In this document: positions 8,428 through 17,550 of the stretch, in pieces
Layout: each line of letters opens with the position of its first letter
Position numbering within the stretch: the stretch's first letter is position 1
From: Desulforapulum autotrophicum HRM2
Lineage (GTDB): Bacteria; Desulfobacterota; Desulfobacteria; Desulfobacterales; Desulfobacteraceae
Direction of reading: 5' to 3'
Assembly: GCF_000020365.1 (NCBI RefSeq)
Contig: NC_012108.1
Span: forward strand, 2,852,001-2,916,000
DNA length: 64,000 nucleotides
Notes under the pieces: generated by a model
Told to the model about the DNA's origin: nothing
The model's database searches: none
The model's input: the letters and a program-made list of their open reading frames with translations, nothing else
Program-made: the position numbers and the translations under genes

Positions 8428-9342
8428 CTAGAGCCTTAGACTTGCACTGTGGGCCATTCCAAAAAATCCCCTGGGTCGAAAGGTGAGGATGACAAGAATG
8501 ATCGAGTAGGCAATCAAATCCCTGAAGGTTGAGGGAAATATCATGGCCACGAAAATTTCAATGAACCCGAGCATGTAGCCGGCCAGGGCCGCGCCCATGA
8601 TGGATCCCCTTCCACCAAGGATGGCTGCAACAAAGGCCTTCCATCCAATGAGAATACCCATGTAGGGGTCAAGAACGGGATAGGCCTGGCCGTAGAGGAT
8701 TCCTGCAACCGATGCAAGCCCTGCACCAATGGCAAAGGTGAGGGGAGCAATAACGTTGATGGACACCCCCATGAGGGGAACAGCAAGGAAATCATAGGAC
8801 ATCGCCCGCATGGCCATGCCCCACTTGGTTTTCTGGATGAAAAGATGCAGCCCAAGCATGAGAAGAAGGGAGATCACAACGATCATCACCTTGACATTGG
8901 TCACATAGATACCGCCAAAATTGTAGGTGATCGATTCGATCAGGGGCGGAAAACTGAAACGCTTTGCCCCCAGAATGATGAGGTTGCCCGTCTCAAAAAT
9001 GATACCGATCATGAGTCCTGTAATGGCGGCCGAAGCCCTTGGCGCACCCCGGAGGGGCCTATAGCCCACAACTTCGACAAACACGCCCACAAACGAGGCA
9101 AGGAACATGGTGATGACCACGGTGAAGATAAAGATGAGCCACCCCGGCATGATGGCGGAAAAAAGCGTCAGAAAAAGGGTTGCCACGCCAAACCCGATAT
9201 ATGTCCCGACCATGAAGATATCGCCGTGGGCAAAGTTAAACAGCATCAGAACGCCGTAGACCATGGAGTATCCAATGGATATCACGGCGTAGAAGCTTCC
9301 CCACTGCAGGGCGTTGATCAGGTTCTGAAGAAAATAATCCAT
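8428..9342 (-). CDS. livH: Branched-chain amino-acid ABC transporter, permease LivH
   Basis: The 304-residue permease begins MDYFLQNLINALQWGSFYA, the usual LivH opening. The frame is open 31 codons further upstream, but the ATG at 9342 has an AGGAG site and is preferred. Conserved features are GYSMVYGVLMLFNFAHGDIF near the N-terminus, GYRPLRGAPRASAAITGLMIG, and the coupling loop with MRAMSYDFLAVPLMGVS. Eight or so hydrophobic segments are visible. A terminator and a 140-bp repeat separate it from livK, so it is probably expressed at a lower level than the binding protein. Confidence 0.94.
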   Translation of the reverse strand: MDYFLQNLINALQWGSFYAVISIGYSMVYGVLMLFNFAHGDIFMVGTYIGFGVATLFLTLFSAIMPGWLIFIFTVVITMFLASFVGVFVEVVGYRPLRGAPRASAAITGLMIGIIFETGNLIILGAKRFSFPPLIESITYNFGGIYVTNVKVMIVVISLLLMLGLHLFIQKTKWGMAMRAMSYDFLAVPLMGVSINVIAPLTFAIGAGLASVAGILYGQAYPVLDPYMGILIGWKAFVAAILGGRGSIMGAALAGYMLGFIEIFVAMIFPSTFRDLIAYSIILVILTFRPRGFFGMAHSASLRL

Positions 9343-9391
9343 TGACCGGCTCCTGTTGATTCGTAAAAAATTAAAATCTTTATAACCGTCA

Positions 9392-9420
9392 TGGCCGGAG
9401 CATGGTATCTGCTCTGGCCA
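9392..9420. repeat. Hairpin upstream of livH, related to the gcv one
   Basis: TGGCCGGAGCA and TGCTCTGGCCA form an 11-bp stem with a single G.T pair and a loop containing TGGTATC. It matches the 1939-1965 hairpin in stem top, loop word ATGGTATC and the following GGCCACAAC. It lies in the leader of the livHMGF message. Confidence 0.5.
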
Positions 9421-9462
9421 CAACAAATGATACACTCCTCGGATTGCAATGCTTCGATGGGA

Positions 9463-9520
9463 GTTCTATATAAAAAAACGTAAAAACTGCCGCCGGGCCG
9501 TTTTTTGGGCCGGGCGGCAG
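9463..9520 (-). terminator. Rho-independent terminator between livK and livH
   Basis: On the minus strand CTGCCGCC-CGGCC pairs with GGCCCGGCGGCAG (13 bp with one mismatch) around an A-rich loop, followed by TTTTTACGTTTTTTT. It lies after livK and before livH, the expected place for partial termination that keeps the binding protein more abundant than the membrane complex. Confidence 0.8.
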
Positions 9521-9542
9521 CAGAATGTTCCTACTTACTGCC

Positions 9543-9682
9543 CGACCGAAAACCCGTGTTTGGATGAAAACTTGCCCAGATGCAAGGCGCAAGCAAAGCT
9601 AAAACCGGAGCGTACTGTTGTACGTGAGGATTTTGGCTTTGTGAAGCAACGCAGCAGGTGGGTGAGTTTTCGTTCAAACACT
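9543..9682. repeat. 140-bp ERIC-like palindromic repeat, copy B
   Basis: This is the second 140-bp copy, ending two bases before the livK stop codon. Its central hairpin is CGTACTGTTGTACG. The inner arms read GCAAAGCTAAAA and TTTTGGCTTTG, different from copies A and C but still pairing with one G.T. It lies in the livK 3' untranslated region, between the livK stop and the terminator, so it should be transcribed. Confidence 0.93.
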
Positions 9683-9684
9683 AT

Positions 9685-10866
9685 TTACTCGGGGCAGATG
9701 GATTTATAGAATTCATACTCACCCTTGTCACTGATGCGAACGATGACAGCACACTTTTTGGGGTCTCCCTCTTCAGTGAAGGTCATGTTCCCGGTGATAC
9801 CTGCAAAATCCTTGATGGTTGCAAGGGCGTCACGAACGGCCTTACGGTCTGTTTTGATCTTGCCAGTAAGTTTACCTGTTTTTTCAATGGCGGCCTGGGC
9901 AAGGCGAAGGGCATCCCAGGTCAGGGCAGCCACATCATCGGGCACATATCCATAGGTTTTATTATACCGGTCGATGAATGCCTTGGTTTCGCCCTTGGCA
10001 CCGGCTGCAGCATAGTGGGTGCTGAAAAACTGACCATAGCAGGCCTCGCCACACAGCTCGATCGTTTCGGCAGATCCCCAGGAATCGCTTCCCACAATGG
10101 GTCCTTTCCATCCAAGGGCCTTGGCCTGCTGAACGATGAGGGCAACCTCGTTGTAGTACTGGGGGGTGAACAACACCTGGGCGCCGGACCGACTGATCTT
10201 TGTCAGCTGGGAACTGAAATCGGTATCCTTGGTGGTAAAACTTTCATAGGCAACCACAGATCCTGGACCGTGGAGCTCTTCCCAGGACTGCTTAAAGAAC
10301 TCAGCAAGTCCCTTGGGGTAATCGCTGGCCACATCGTAAAGCACGGCAGCCTTGTCAAAACCGAATTCCGTGGTGATGAACTTTGCCACAACAGGACCCT
10401 GGAAGGGGTCAAGAAAGCAGCCCCTGAAAACATAGGGCCGGTCCTTGGTGGTTGCGGGGTTGGTGGACCAGGGGCTGATCATGGGGGTTTCGTAGTTGTT
10501 GGCCACATCTCCTGCCGGAACAGCCTGCTTGGAGGACTGGGGGCCTACGATGACAAGGACGTCATCCTGGGAAATCATTTTTGTGTTGGCCTTTACTGCA
10601 GACTCAGCCTTTGACTCGTTGTCCTCAATGACCAGTTCCACGGGATATTTTGTACCGCCGACCACAAGGCCACCGGCTTTTTCAATATCCTCAATCCACA
10701 TCATGGCGGCAAATTTTGTTCCCTCCCCGACTTTGGGAATGTCGCCGGTCATGGGGGCATTGATACCGATTTTAATCGTTGTTTTTCTGCCAAAGCTCCA
10801 CGCATTTGTTGAAACCACCATTAAGACTGCGGAAAATGCCATTGCTAACCACGCCAATTTCCTCAT
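9685..10866 (-). CDS. livK: Branched-chain amino-acid ABC transporter, substrate-binding protein
   Basis: The 393-residue periplasmic binding protein starts MRKLAWLAMAFSAVLMVVS, a clear signal peptide with cleavage likely after NAWS or a few residues on. The mature part opens KTTIKIGINAPMTGDIPKVG, the usual Peripla_BP_6 start, and has IEDIEKAGGLVVGG and VIVGPQSSKQAVPAGDVAN. The frame is open 17 codons further upstream, but the ATG at 10866 has an AAGGAGG site. It is the first gene of the liv operon. The ligand may be a branched-chain amino acid, an amide or another small acid; the sequence alone does not tell. Confidence 0.93.
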   Translation of the reverse strand: MRKLAWLAMAFSAVLMVVSTNAWSFGRKTTIKIGINAPMTGDIPKVGEGTKFAAMMWIEDIEKAGGLVVGGTKYPVELVIEDNESKAESAVKANTKMISQDDVLVIVGPQSSKQAVPAGDVANNYETPMISPWSTNPATTKDRPYVFRGCFLDPFQGPVVAKFITTEFGFDKAAVLYDVASDYPKGLAEFFKQSWEELHGPGSVVAYESFTTKDTDFSSQLTKISRSGAQVLFTPQYYNEVALIVQQAKALGWKGPIVGSDSWGSAETIELCGEACYGQFFSTHYAAAGAKGETKAFIDRYNKTYGYVPDDVAALTWDALRLAQAAIEKTGKLTGKIKTDRKAVRDALATIKDFAGITGNMTFTEEGDPKKCAVIVRISDKGEYEFYKSICPE

Positions 10867-11208
10867 GCTACCTCCTTGTCTTTTAGAGTAAATTAAATTA
10901 TCATCAATAATCGCCAAAAGTCAGTCGTTTAAAGACTTTTAGCGGATACCATACCGGGGTTTTCAAGGCAACACAAATATAATTCAACCAATTTTCCAAG
11001 GGGTTGTAGAAATATATTTTTTTTAAAAACTCTATAAAAAATTATTCGTCAAACAATGAACAGCGCAAATTAGCAACACAATTATCATGAAAACATAAAA
11101 AATTATATTTTGCCATCTTTTGTCCGATTGACACCTATTTAAAACGTATTACTATAGCAACAGGATTACATAAACTCATACTTTTAAATAAATAAAATTG
11201 GAGATCCC
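10867..11208 (+). promoter_or_regulatory. Divergent livK/clpB promoter region with a sigma70-like site for clpB
   Basis: The AT-rich spacer carries the livK and clpB promoters. For clpB a perfect TTGACA at 11128-11133 is followed after 16 bp by TACTAT at 11150-11155. No CIRCE inverted repeat and no clear heat-shock sigma32 box were seen. Nothing else gene-like is present. Confidence 0.5.
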
Positions 11209-13788
11209 ATGAAATTTGACAAACTCACCATCAAGTCCCAGGAATTGATCCAGACAGCCCATGACCTGGCACTTAGAAAAAACAATCAGGCCATTGATCC
11301 CGTGCATTTCCTGAAGGCCATTCTGCTGGATGACCAGGGAATGTCCACGGCCATCCTCAATAAAATCGGTGCTTCAACCGACAATCTCATGACCTTTACC
11401 GACCAGGCCATTGATGCCCTTGCAAAGGTGGAGGGGGGAGGGGATCTTTTTTTATCGGTTCCTTCAAAAAAGATCCTGGATACCGCCTTTGTTGAGGCAG
11501 AGGGTATGAAGGATCAGTATGTGAGCCAGGAACATATCCTTCTTGCCCTTTGCATTGCCAAGGACAAGCCCCGTGAACTCTTGAACAAAGAGGGGGTCAC
11601 CAAGGATAAAATCCTGACCGTTCTAAAGGAGATGCGGGGGGGCCAGACCATTGATTCGCCCAATCCTGAGAATACCTTCCAGGCCCTTGAAAAGTACGGC
11701 AGGGACTTGACCGAACTTGCCCGACTGGGAAAGCTTGACCCGGTCATCGGAAGGGACGATGAGATCCGACGGGTGGTCCAGGTGCTTTCAAGGCGACGTA
11801 AAAACAATCCTGTGCTCATTGGCGAACCTGGCGTTGGAAAAACCGCCATCATCGAAGGGCTTGCCCAGCGAATCGTTGCTGGCGATGTCTCTGAAACCCT
11901 GAGAAATCGACGGGTAGTCGCCCTGGACATGGGAGCGCTTCTTGCCGGTGCAAAGTTCAGGGGTGAATTTGAAGAACGGCTCAAGGCCGTATTAAAAGAG
12001 GTGGAACGGGCTGAAGGTCAGGTGGTCCTGTTTATTGATGAGCTCCACACCGTGGTTGGTGCCGGCGCATCTGAAGGATCGGTGGACGCTTCTAACATGC
12101 TCAAACCTTCGCTTGCCAGGGGAACCCTGCGATGTATTGGTGCGACAACCCTTAACGAATACCGTCGTTACATTGAAAAGGATGCGGCTCTGGAGCGTCG
12201 ATTCCAGCCGATTCTGGCAAAGGAACCCACGGTTGAAGACACGATTTCCATCCTCAGGGGCTTAAAGGAAAAGTATGAGGTGTACCATGGGATAAGGATC
12301 AAGGATTCGGCCCTTGTGGCAGCAGCCACCCTGTCAAAACGCTATATCACGGACCGTTTCCTGCCGGACAAGGCCATAGATCTCATTGACGAATGCGCCT
12401 CAAGACTCAGGATCGAAATCGACACCATGCCCGTTGCCATTGACGAACTCCAGCGACGGATGGTCCAGATCGAAATAGAACGCCAGGGGCTGAAAAAAGA
12501 GACCGACCCGTCGTCAAAATCCCGGAAAGAGAAACTGGATCGGGATCTTGCCGAGATCAACGAGGAAATCCGACCCATGCGGCTCCATTGGGAAAATGAA
12601 AAACGGCTGATCCAGGAAATTGGCAAGATCCGGGAAGAGATCGACAATGCTGTAACCCTGGCAAAGCGTGCCGAGCGTGAGGGTGATCTTGCCCGTGTGG
12701 CAAAAATTCGGTATTCAACCCTTGCCGAGTTCCAGACCCAACTGGACAAGAAAAAAGCTGATTTAAGGCTCCTCCAGGCCGAGCGCAGAATGCTCAAGGA
12801 GGATGTGGAAGAGTCAGACATTGCCGAAGTGGTTTCCTCGTGGACCCATATCCCGGTTGCCACCATGCTCAAGGGTGAACGCGAAAAACTGATTCACATG
12901 GAAGAGGCCCTGGAACAAAGGGTTATCGGTCAGAAAGACGCCATCAAGGCCGTTTCAGATGCCGTGCGCCGGGCCCGATCTGGGCTAAAACCCCAGGATC
13001 GGCCCATTGGGACCTTTATCTTCATGGGGCCCACAGGTGTGGGTAAGACAGAGTTGACAAAGGCCGTTGCCGAATTCATCTTTAATACAAAGAATGCCAT
13101 GGTAAGGATTGATATGTCCGAATACATGGAAAAACATTCGGTGGCAAGACTGATCGGTGCCCCTCCGGGTTATGTGGGATACGAAGAGGGTGGTTATCTC
13201 ACCGAGGCTGTTCGGCGTCAGCCCTATTCCGTTGTTTTGTTTGACGAAATTGAAAAGGCCCATCCCGATGTATTCAACGTGCTGCTCCAGGTGTTAGATG
13301 ACGGACGAATGACCGACGGCCATGGCAGAACGGTGGATTTTACCAACACCATTCTCATCATGACCTCCAATGTGGGGTCCCGCATGATCCAGGAATCAGG
13401 GGGGAAAGATATCCAGGACAAGATCAACCAGGCCCTGTCCCAGACTTTTAAACCTGAATTTTTGAACCGTATCGATGAGATCATCGTATTCCACGGACTT
13501 GAGATGGAGCACATCAGGGCCATCGCATCCATCCAGATCCAGCACCTGAACCAGCGGCTTGAAGCAAAAAAGATAGCCATTACCCTTGACGAGGCCGCCA
13601 TGGCATTCATAGCACAAAAGGGGTTTGATCCTGTGTTTGGCGCACGTCCCCTCAGGCGAGTGATTCAGCAGGAGATCGAAAATCCGCTGTCCCTTGAAAT
13701 TTTAAAGGGAACGGTGGTTGAAGGCCAGCAGGTAACCTTTACCGTTGACCCAGGGAATACAAAACTTGTCCTGGGTCCCCGGTCATAG
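11209..13788 (+). CDS. clpB: ATP-dependent disaggregase ClpB
   Basis: The 859-residue Hsp104/ClpB chaperone has full family length. Domains in order: Clp N domain (1-145), first AAA+ module with Walker A GEPGVGKT near 204, the coiled-coil middle domain (about 410-525, rich in E/K/R), second AAA+ module with Walker A GPTGVGKT near 606, and a small C-terminal domain with [13 protein letters not shown] and [10 protein letters not shown]. It works with DnaK to dissolve protein aggregates. The middle domain separates it from ClpA/ClpC. It ends six bases inside the convergent regulator gene. Confidence 0.97.
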   Translation: MKFDKLTIKSQELIQTAHDLALRKNNQAIDPVHFLKAILLDDQGMSTAILNKIGASTDNLMTFTDQAIDALAKVEGGGDLFLSVPSKKILDTAFVEAEGMKDQYVSQEHILLALCIAKDKPRELLNKEGVTKDKILTVLKEMRGGQTIDSPNPENTFQALEKYGRDLTELARLGKLDPVIGRDDEIRRVVQVLSRRRKNNPVLIGEPGVGKTAIIEGLAQRIVAGDVSETLRNRRVVALDMGALLAGAKFRGEFEERLKAVLKEVERAEGQVVLFIDELHTVVGAGASEGSVDASNMLKPSLARGTLRCIGATTLNEYRRYIEKDAALERRFQPILAKEPTVEDTISILRGLKEKYEVYHGIRIKDSALVAAATLSKRYITDRFLPDKAIDLIDECASRLRIEIDTMPVAIDELQRRMVQIEIERQGLKKETDPSSKSRKEKLDRDLAEINEEIRPMRLHWENEKRLIQEIGKIREEIDNAVTLAKRAEREGDLARVAKIRYSTLAEFQTQLDKKKADLRLLQAERRMLKEDVEESDIAEVVSSWTHIPVATMLKGEREKLIHMEEALEQRVIGQKDAIKAVSDAVRRARSGLKPQDRPIGTFIFMGPTGVGKTELTKAVAEFIFNTKNAMVRIDMSEYMEKHSVARLIGAPPGYVGYEEGGYLTEAVRRQPYSVVLFDEIEKAHPDVFNVLLQVLDDGRMTDGHGRTVDFTNTILIMTSNVGSRMIQESGGKDIQDKINQALSQTFKPEFLNRIDEIIVFHGLEMEHIRAIASIQIQHLNQRLEAKKIAITLDEAAMAFIAQKGFDPVFGARPLRRVIQQEIENPLSLEILKGTVVEGQQVTFTVDPGNTKLVLGPRS

Positions 13789-14832
13789 GGATTTTTTGGG
13801 AGGCTCCAGGCCCAGGTCACTGATCTTGTATAAAAGGGTCTTGTAACTGATTTTAAGAATTCTCGAGGCTTTGGACCGGTTCCAGGCGGTTTTATCGAGC
13901 ACATAGCCGATGACTTCCTTTTCAACCCGGTCCACGGCCTTTTTCTTGATTTTCTTGAGGGACAGATCCTCAAAAATGCTCTCTGCACTTTTTGAGACAT
14001 CAAGAAATTCAGATATCATGGGAAAGGGGGCAAGGGGATGGCTGACTCTCCCAGGCTGAACAATTGGCGAGGGGCTGTCTGCATTGGAAGAGGTCAGTTC
14101 TTTTATGACAAGATTCCAATTGTTGAGGACCACCTGTTTTTTAATGCTGTTCTGGAGCTGCCGCACATTGCCGGGCCATGGAAAGGCGCACAATTGCTCC
14201 ATGGTTTGCTCGTCCGGCCGTTCTATGATTCGGTCGGGATACTGGGAGGCATAAAGTTCAAGATAATAGTCAACCAGGGGAGGGATATCATCGGGTCGTT
14301 CCCGCAACGGCGGAATTTCGATCTTGATGATGTTAAGCCGGTAGAACAGATCCTCCCTGAACTCCTTGTTCTTGATCTTTTCCTCAAGGTGACAGTTGGT
14401 TGCCGCAATGACCCAGGCGTCGGTGGAAATGTCCTGTTCAGATCCCAGGGGAGAAAATTCTCCGCTCTGGAGAACATGGAGAATTTTGGACTGGAGGGCC
14501 AGGGGCATATCCCCGATCTCATCAAGGAAAAGAACCCCCTTGTGGGCCATCTCAAATTTTCCCCTTCTTTTTTTCTGGGCCCCGGTAAAGGCCCCCTTTT
14601 CAAAACCGTAAAGTTCACTTTCAAGAAGAGTCTCGGGAAGAGCTGCACAGTTGACGGTCACAAAGGCATTTTTTGACCGGGGGGATTCCCGGAACAATGC
14701 CTTGGCCACCACCTCCTTGCCAACGCCTGTTTCACCCGTAATGACAATATTAAGACAGGTATCGGCAACATGGCTGATCAACTCCCGGATCTTCTGTATC
14801 TGCGTGCTTACTCCAATGATGGGTGGATTCAT
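13783..14832 (-). CDS. Sigma-54 interacting AAA+ transcription activator without receiver domain
   Basis: The 349-residue product starts directly with the AAA+ domain: Walker A GETGVGKE (33-40), GAFTGA (80-85) that contacts sigma-54, and Walker [11 protein letters not shown]. The C-terminal Fis-type helix-turn-helix includes [20 protein letters not shown]. There is no N-terminal sensory or receiver domain. Its start overlaps by four bases a gene for a stand-alone receiver, so together they look like an NtrC-type regulator split in two. Targets are unknown. The 3' end overlaps clpB by six bases. Confidence 0.92.
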   Translation of the reverse strand: MNPPIIGVSTQIQKIRELISHVADTCLNIVITGETGVGKEVVAKALFRESPRSKNAFVTVNCAALPETLLESELYGFEKGAFTGAQKKRRGKFEMAHKGVLFLDEIGDMPLALQSKILHVLQSGEFSPLGSEQDISTDAWVIAATNCHLEEKIKNKEFREDLFYRLNIIKIEIPPLRERPDDIPPLVDYYLELYASQYPDRIIERPDEQTMEQLCAFPWPGNVRQLQNSIKKQVVLNNWNLVIKELTSSNADSPSPIVQPGRVSHPLAPFPMISEFLDVSKSAESIFEDLSLKKIKKKAVDRVEKEVIGYVLDKTAWNRSKASRILKISYKTLLYKISDLGLEPPKKSL

Positions 14833-15230
14833 TTTTCGTCTTGTCTGGTAGATTTAGGGTTCGTAAGAAGTTTCATTAAAAAACGTTCAATCTCAAACAG
14901 ATCAATGGGTTTGTTCAGTACCATATCAGCGGCCGCCTCCGAGGCAAGGGCACCGGGATGGTCCCCCCAGCCGGTGATGGCGATAATCCTCGTATCCGGG
15001 GACAGTTTCCGGGTAATGGTTATCAAACCCACGCCGCTGATATTGGGCATCACAAGATCAGTGATCAGGGCATGGAAATCTTTTGAACCCTGCTTGAGTA
15101 TTTTCAGGGCATCCAGACCGTTGGTTGCTGTTTCCACCTCATATTGGGGCAGGGCCGAAAAAAATTCATTGAATGAAAGAAGAATATCCTCGTCATCTTC
15201 GACTATCAGAAGCCTGAACGGTTGAACCAT
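14829..15230 (-). CDS. Single-domain response regulator (receiver)
   Basis: The 133-residue CheY-like receiver has the acidic pair in VEDDEDI (Asp12/Asp13), the phospho-acceptor Asp58 in ALITDLVMP, and a Thr in IAITGWGD. No output domain follows. The stop overlaps the start of the sigma-54 activator (ATGA), so co-translation is expected and the receiver may control that activator in trans. No histidine kinase is adjacent. Confidence 0.9.
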   Translation of the reverse strand: MVQPFRLLIVEDDEDILLSFNEFFSALPQYEVETATNGLDALKILKQGSKDFHALITDLVMPNISGVGLITITRKLSPDTRIIAITGWGDHPGALASEAAADMVLNKPIDLFEIERFLMKLLTNPKSTRQDEK

Positions 15231-15315
15231 GAAAGCCTCTCTTTTATTTGTTAAAATCGATTGTTACTTTTTATACATATAAATTCCACTTAGCAAGCAA
15301 AAATTAAAGCTTTTT

Positions 15316-16248
15316 TTACTTGACATAGGAAATAAGCAGATAGCTGACAAAAGAAAAAATCAAGACAAACCCGGTTTTTCTCCCCATCTGACCTTTTAGT
15401 ATGGCAATCAGGGCAAAGAGCATTGCAATGGCGACCATACAGGGAAATTCAAAGACCAACAGCTCTTTTTCAACGGGCATGGGGTTTAAAATACCAACAA
15501 CGCCCATGACAAGGCAGATGTTAAAAAGGTTGCTGCCGACCACATTGCCCACGGAAAGGTCACTCTCACCCCTGGAGGCGGCAACGGCAGATGTGGCAAG
15601 CTCAGGAAGCGAGGTGCCAAGGGCAACAACCGAGATGCCGATAAATGCCTCGGACAGCCCAATTCCCCTTGCCATGACAATGGCCGACTGAACCACCATT
15701 TCAGCACCCTTGGCAAGTCCCACAAGACCTGCCACCATGATCAGACAGTTGATGGCAATGGCCCTTGGTGAAGATTCCCGGATACGCTTTTGTCCATTTT
15801 TTTCTTTGGAATTTTTGATGCCGAAAAAGAGAAAGACGACCAGCAGAACCAGCAGAATCACCCCGTCCCCATAGCCGATATATCCGTCCATGCACAGAAT
15901 CCAGAAAACAAAACTGGCCCCGAGCATATAGGGCAGATCAAACCGGATGATCTGACGGTTGATGGTTATGGGTTTGATCATGGCACTGATCCCAAGAACA
16001 AGGGCGATGTTGATTACATTACTGCCCAGAATGTTGCCCACTGAGATTCCGCCTGCCCCCCTGACCGAGGCCACAAGGCTCACAAGAAGTTCAGGCGCTG
16101 AAGTGGCAAAGGCCACCACGGTGAGCCCCACAACCACTGGCCGGATGGAAAGAAGCAGGGCCGTTGAGGCAGCCCCTCTGACCAGAAATTCTGATCCTGC
16201 ATACAGCAGGACCAGTCCTATAAACAAAATTCCAACATCACTCAGCAC
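15316..16248 (-). CDS. Calcium/sodium antiporter (CaCA family, YrbG-like)
   Basis: The 310-residue membrane protein has the two family repeats in opposite halves: TVVAFATSAPELLVSLVAS with GNILGSNVINI (alpha-1) and SVVALGTSLPELATSAVAA with GNVVGSNLFNI (alpha-2). The acidic Glu in each (S/T)xPEL motif binds the cation. About ten hydrophobic segments with a hydrophilic loop near residue 150 fit the family. The exact ion (Ca2+, Na+ or K+) cannot be read from sequence. It stands alone, divergent from the fabH-like gene. Confidence 0.92.
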   Translation of the reverse strand: MLSDVGILFIGLVLLYAGSEFLVRGAASTALLLSIRPVVVGLTVVAFATSAPELLVSLVASVRGAGGISVGNILGSNVINIALVLGISAMIKPITINRQIIRFDLPYMLGASFVFWILCMDGYIGYGDGVILLVLLVVFLFFGIKNSKEKNGQKRIRESSPRAIAINCLIMVAGLVGLAKGAEMVVQSAIVMARGIGLSEAFIGISVVALGTSLPELATSAVAASRGESDLSVGNVVGSNLFNICLVMGVVGILNPMPVEKELLVFEFPCMVAIAMLFALIAILKGQMGRKTGFVLIFSFVSYLLISYVK

Positions 16249-16361
16249 GACTTTTCCTTTTTTTCGTTATGTTAATGTTCCTGGCTATTGCCTTGAACAA
16301 CGATCTGTTGTAATAAATAAAATTCATTAAGTTTAAAAAAAGTTAACAAGTAAATAGTGGT

Positions 16362-16501
16362 TGACCGAAAACCCGTGTTTGGGCGAAAAATTGCCCATAT
16401 GCAAGACGCAAGAATTTCTGAAACCGGAGCGTACTACTGTACGTGAGGATTTCAGAAATTTGCAGCAACGCCGCAGATGGGTGAGTTTTCGTTCAAACAC
16501 T
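16362..16501. repeat. 140-bp ERIC-like palindromic repeat, copy C
   Basis: This third 140-bp copy lies 34 bp upstream of the fabH-like start. Its inner arms AATTTCTGAAA and TTTCAGAAATT are perfectly complementary, and the tip is CGTACTACTGTACG. Unlike copies A and B it sits in a 5' leader rather than directly after a stop codon. Confidence 0.93.
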
Positions 16502-16535
16502 AAATACCAAAAACCAAGAGTAAAGGGAAGCATAT

Positions 16536-17549
16536 ATGAAGAAATCAATCATCAGGGCAACGGGACGGGCACTCCCTTCCCGCCTTGTGACCAACGAAGA
16601 TCTGACAAAGATGATGGACACCTCAGACGAGTGGATCCGCCAGAGAACCGGAATCGAACAGCGCTACTGGATCCCGGAAGGAGAAGAAATGGGGGTGTCT
16701 GATCTTGGCCTTGATGCCTCTAAAATTGCCCTTGAACGGGCCGGATGGACCCCGGAAGATCTGGATTTCATCATCTTTGCCACCCTGAGCCCGGACATTT
16801 TTTTCCCAGGCTCCGGCTGTCTTCTCCAGGCAAAACTTGGCCTTAATTCCACCCCGACCCTGGATATCCGCCAGCAGTGCACCGGGTTTCTCTACGGGCT
16901 TGCAACGGCCGACGCTTACATCAAAAGCGGGCTTGCAAAAAAGGTTCTGGTGGTTGGCGCCGAAGTGCACAGCACGGGCCTTGACAAGAGCACCCGGGGC
17001 AGGGATGTGACCGTGATCTTTGGCGACGGAGCCGGTGCGATCTGTGTGGAAGGAGTTGAAACAGATGAAAACGTTGGCGTACTTGCCGCATGTCTCCATA
17101 CCGACGGCTCAGGGGCAGATTCCCTTATGACTGAGCTGCCTGCGTCCCGGCTTCCAGAAAGGATGCCCCAAGGCGTTCCCATGGATGATGCCCGCTATTT
17201 TCCTGTCATGGACGGTAAAAAAGTCTTTAAAAAGGCGGTTCGAAAACTTCCAGAGGTGACAAAGGAAGTCCTTGATAAAGCAGATATTTCCCTTGACCAG
17301 ATCGACATGTTCTTTCCCCACCAGGCAAACCTGAGGATCAACCAGGCATACCAGCAATTCATGAAGATTGACGAGGCAAAGGTTTTCAACAACATCCAGC
17401 GTTATGGCAACACCACTGCCGCAAGCATCCCCATTGCCCTTGATGAGGCCCTTGAGCAGAACCGGGTCGGCAAGAAAAACGATACCGTCCTTTTTCTGGG
17501 TCTTGGTGCCGGTCTTACCTGGGGCGGGGTTCTCTACCGGTTCATGTAA
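16536..17549 (+). CDS. 3-oxoacyl-ACP synthase III family protein (FabH-like)
   Basis: The 337-residue thiolase-fold enzyme has the KAS III triad: Cys115 in DIRQQCTGFLYG, His in MFFPHQANLRI (about residue 260) and Asn in RYGNTTAASIP (about 290). The N-terminal DEWIRQRTGIEQRYW is also typical. FabH condenses acyl-CoA with malonyl-ACP. The neighbours here are a beta-helix protein and glmM rather than fab genes, so a specialised acyl transfer linked to the envelope is possible. It ends one base before the next gene, so the two are co-expressed. Confidence 0.9.
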   Translation: MKKSIIRATGRALPSRLVTNEDLTKMMDTSDEWIRQRTGIEQRYWIPEGEEMGVSDLGLDASKIALERAGWTPEDLDFIIFATLSPDIFFPGSGCLLQAKLGLNSTPTLDIRQQCTGFLYGLATADAYIKSGLAKKVLVVGAEVHSTGLDKSTRGRDVTVIFGDGAGAICVEGVETDENVGVLAACLHTDGSGADSLMTELPASRLPERMPQGVPMDDARYFPVMDGKKVFKKAVRKLPEVTKEVLDKADISLDQIDMFFPHQANLRINQAYQQFMKIDEAKVFNNIQRYGNTTAASIPIALDEALEQNRVGKKNDTVLFLGLGAGLTWGGVLYRFM

Positions 17550-17550
17550 T

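Noticed and set aside
10867-11208. CIRCE or sigma32 control of clpB
   Set aside because: No TTAGCACTC-N9-GAGTGCTAA repeat and no convincing heat-shock promoter; only a sigma70-like site is visible.
16361-16702. Protein-coding frame across the 140-bp repeat copy C
   Set aside because: The frame is a by-product of the repeat, which is a palindrome conserved as DNA/RNA structure; other copies break the frame.
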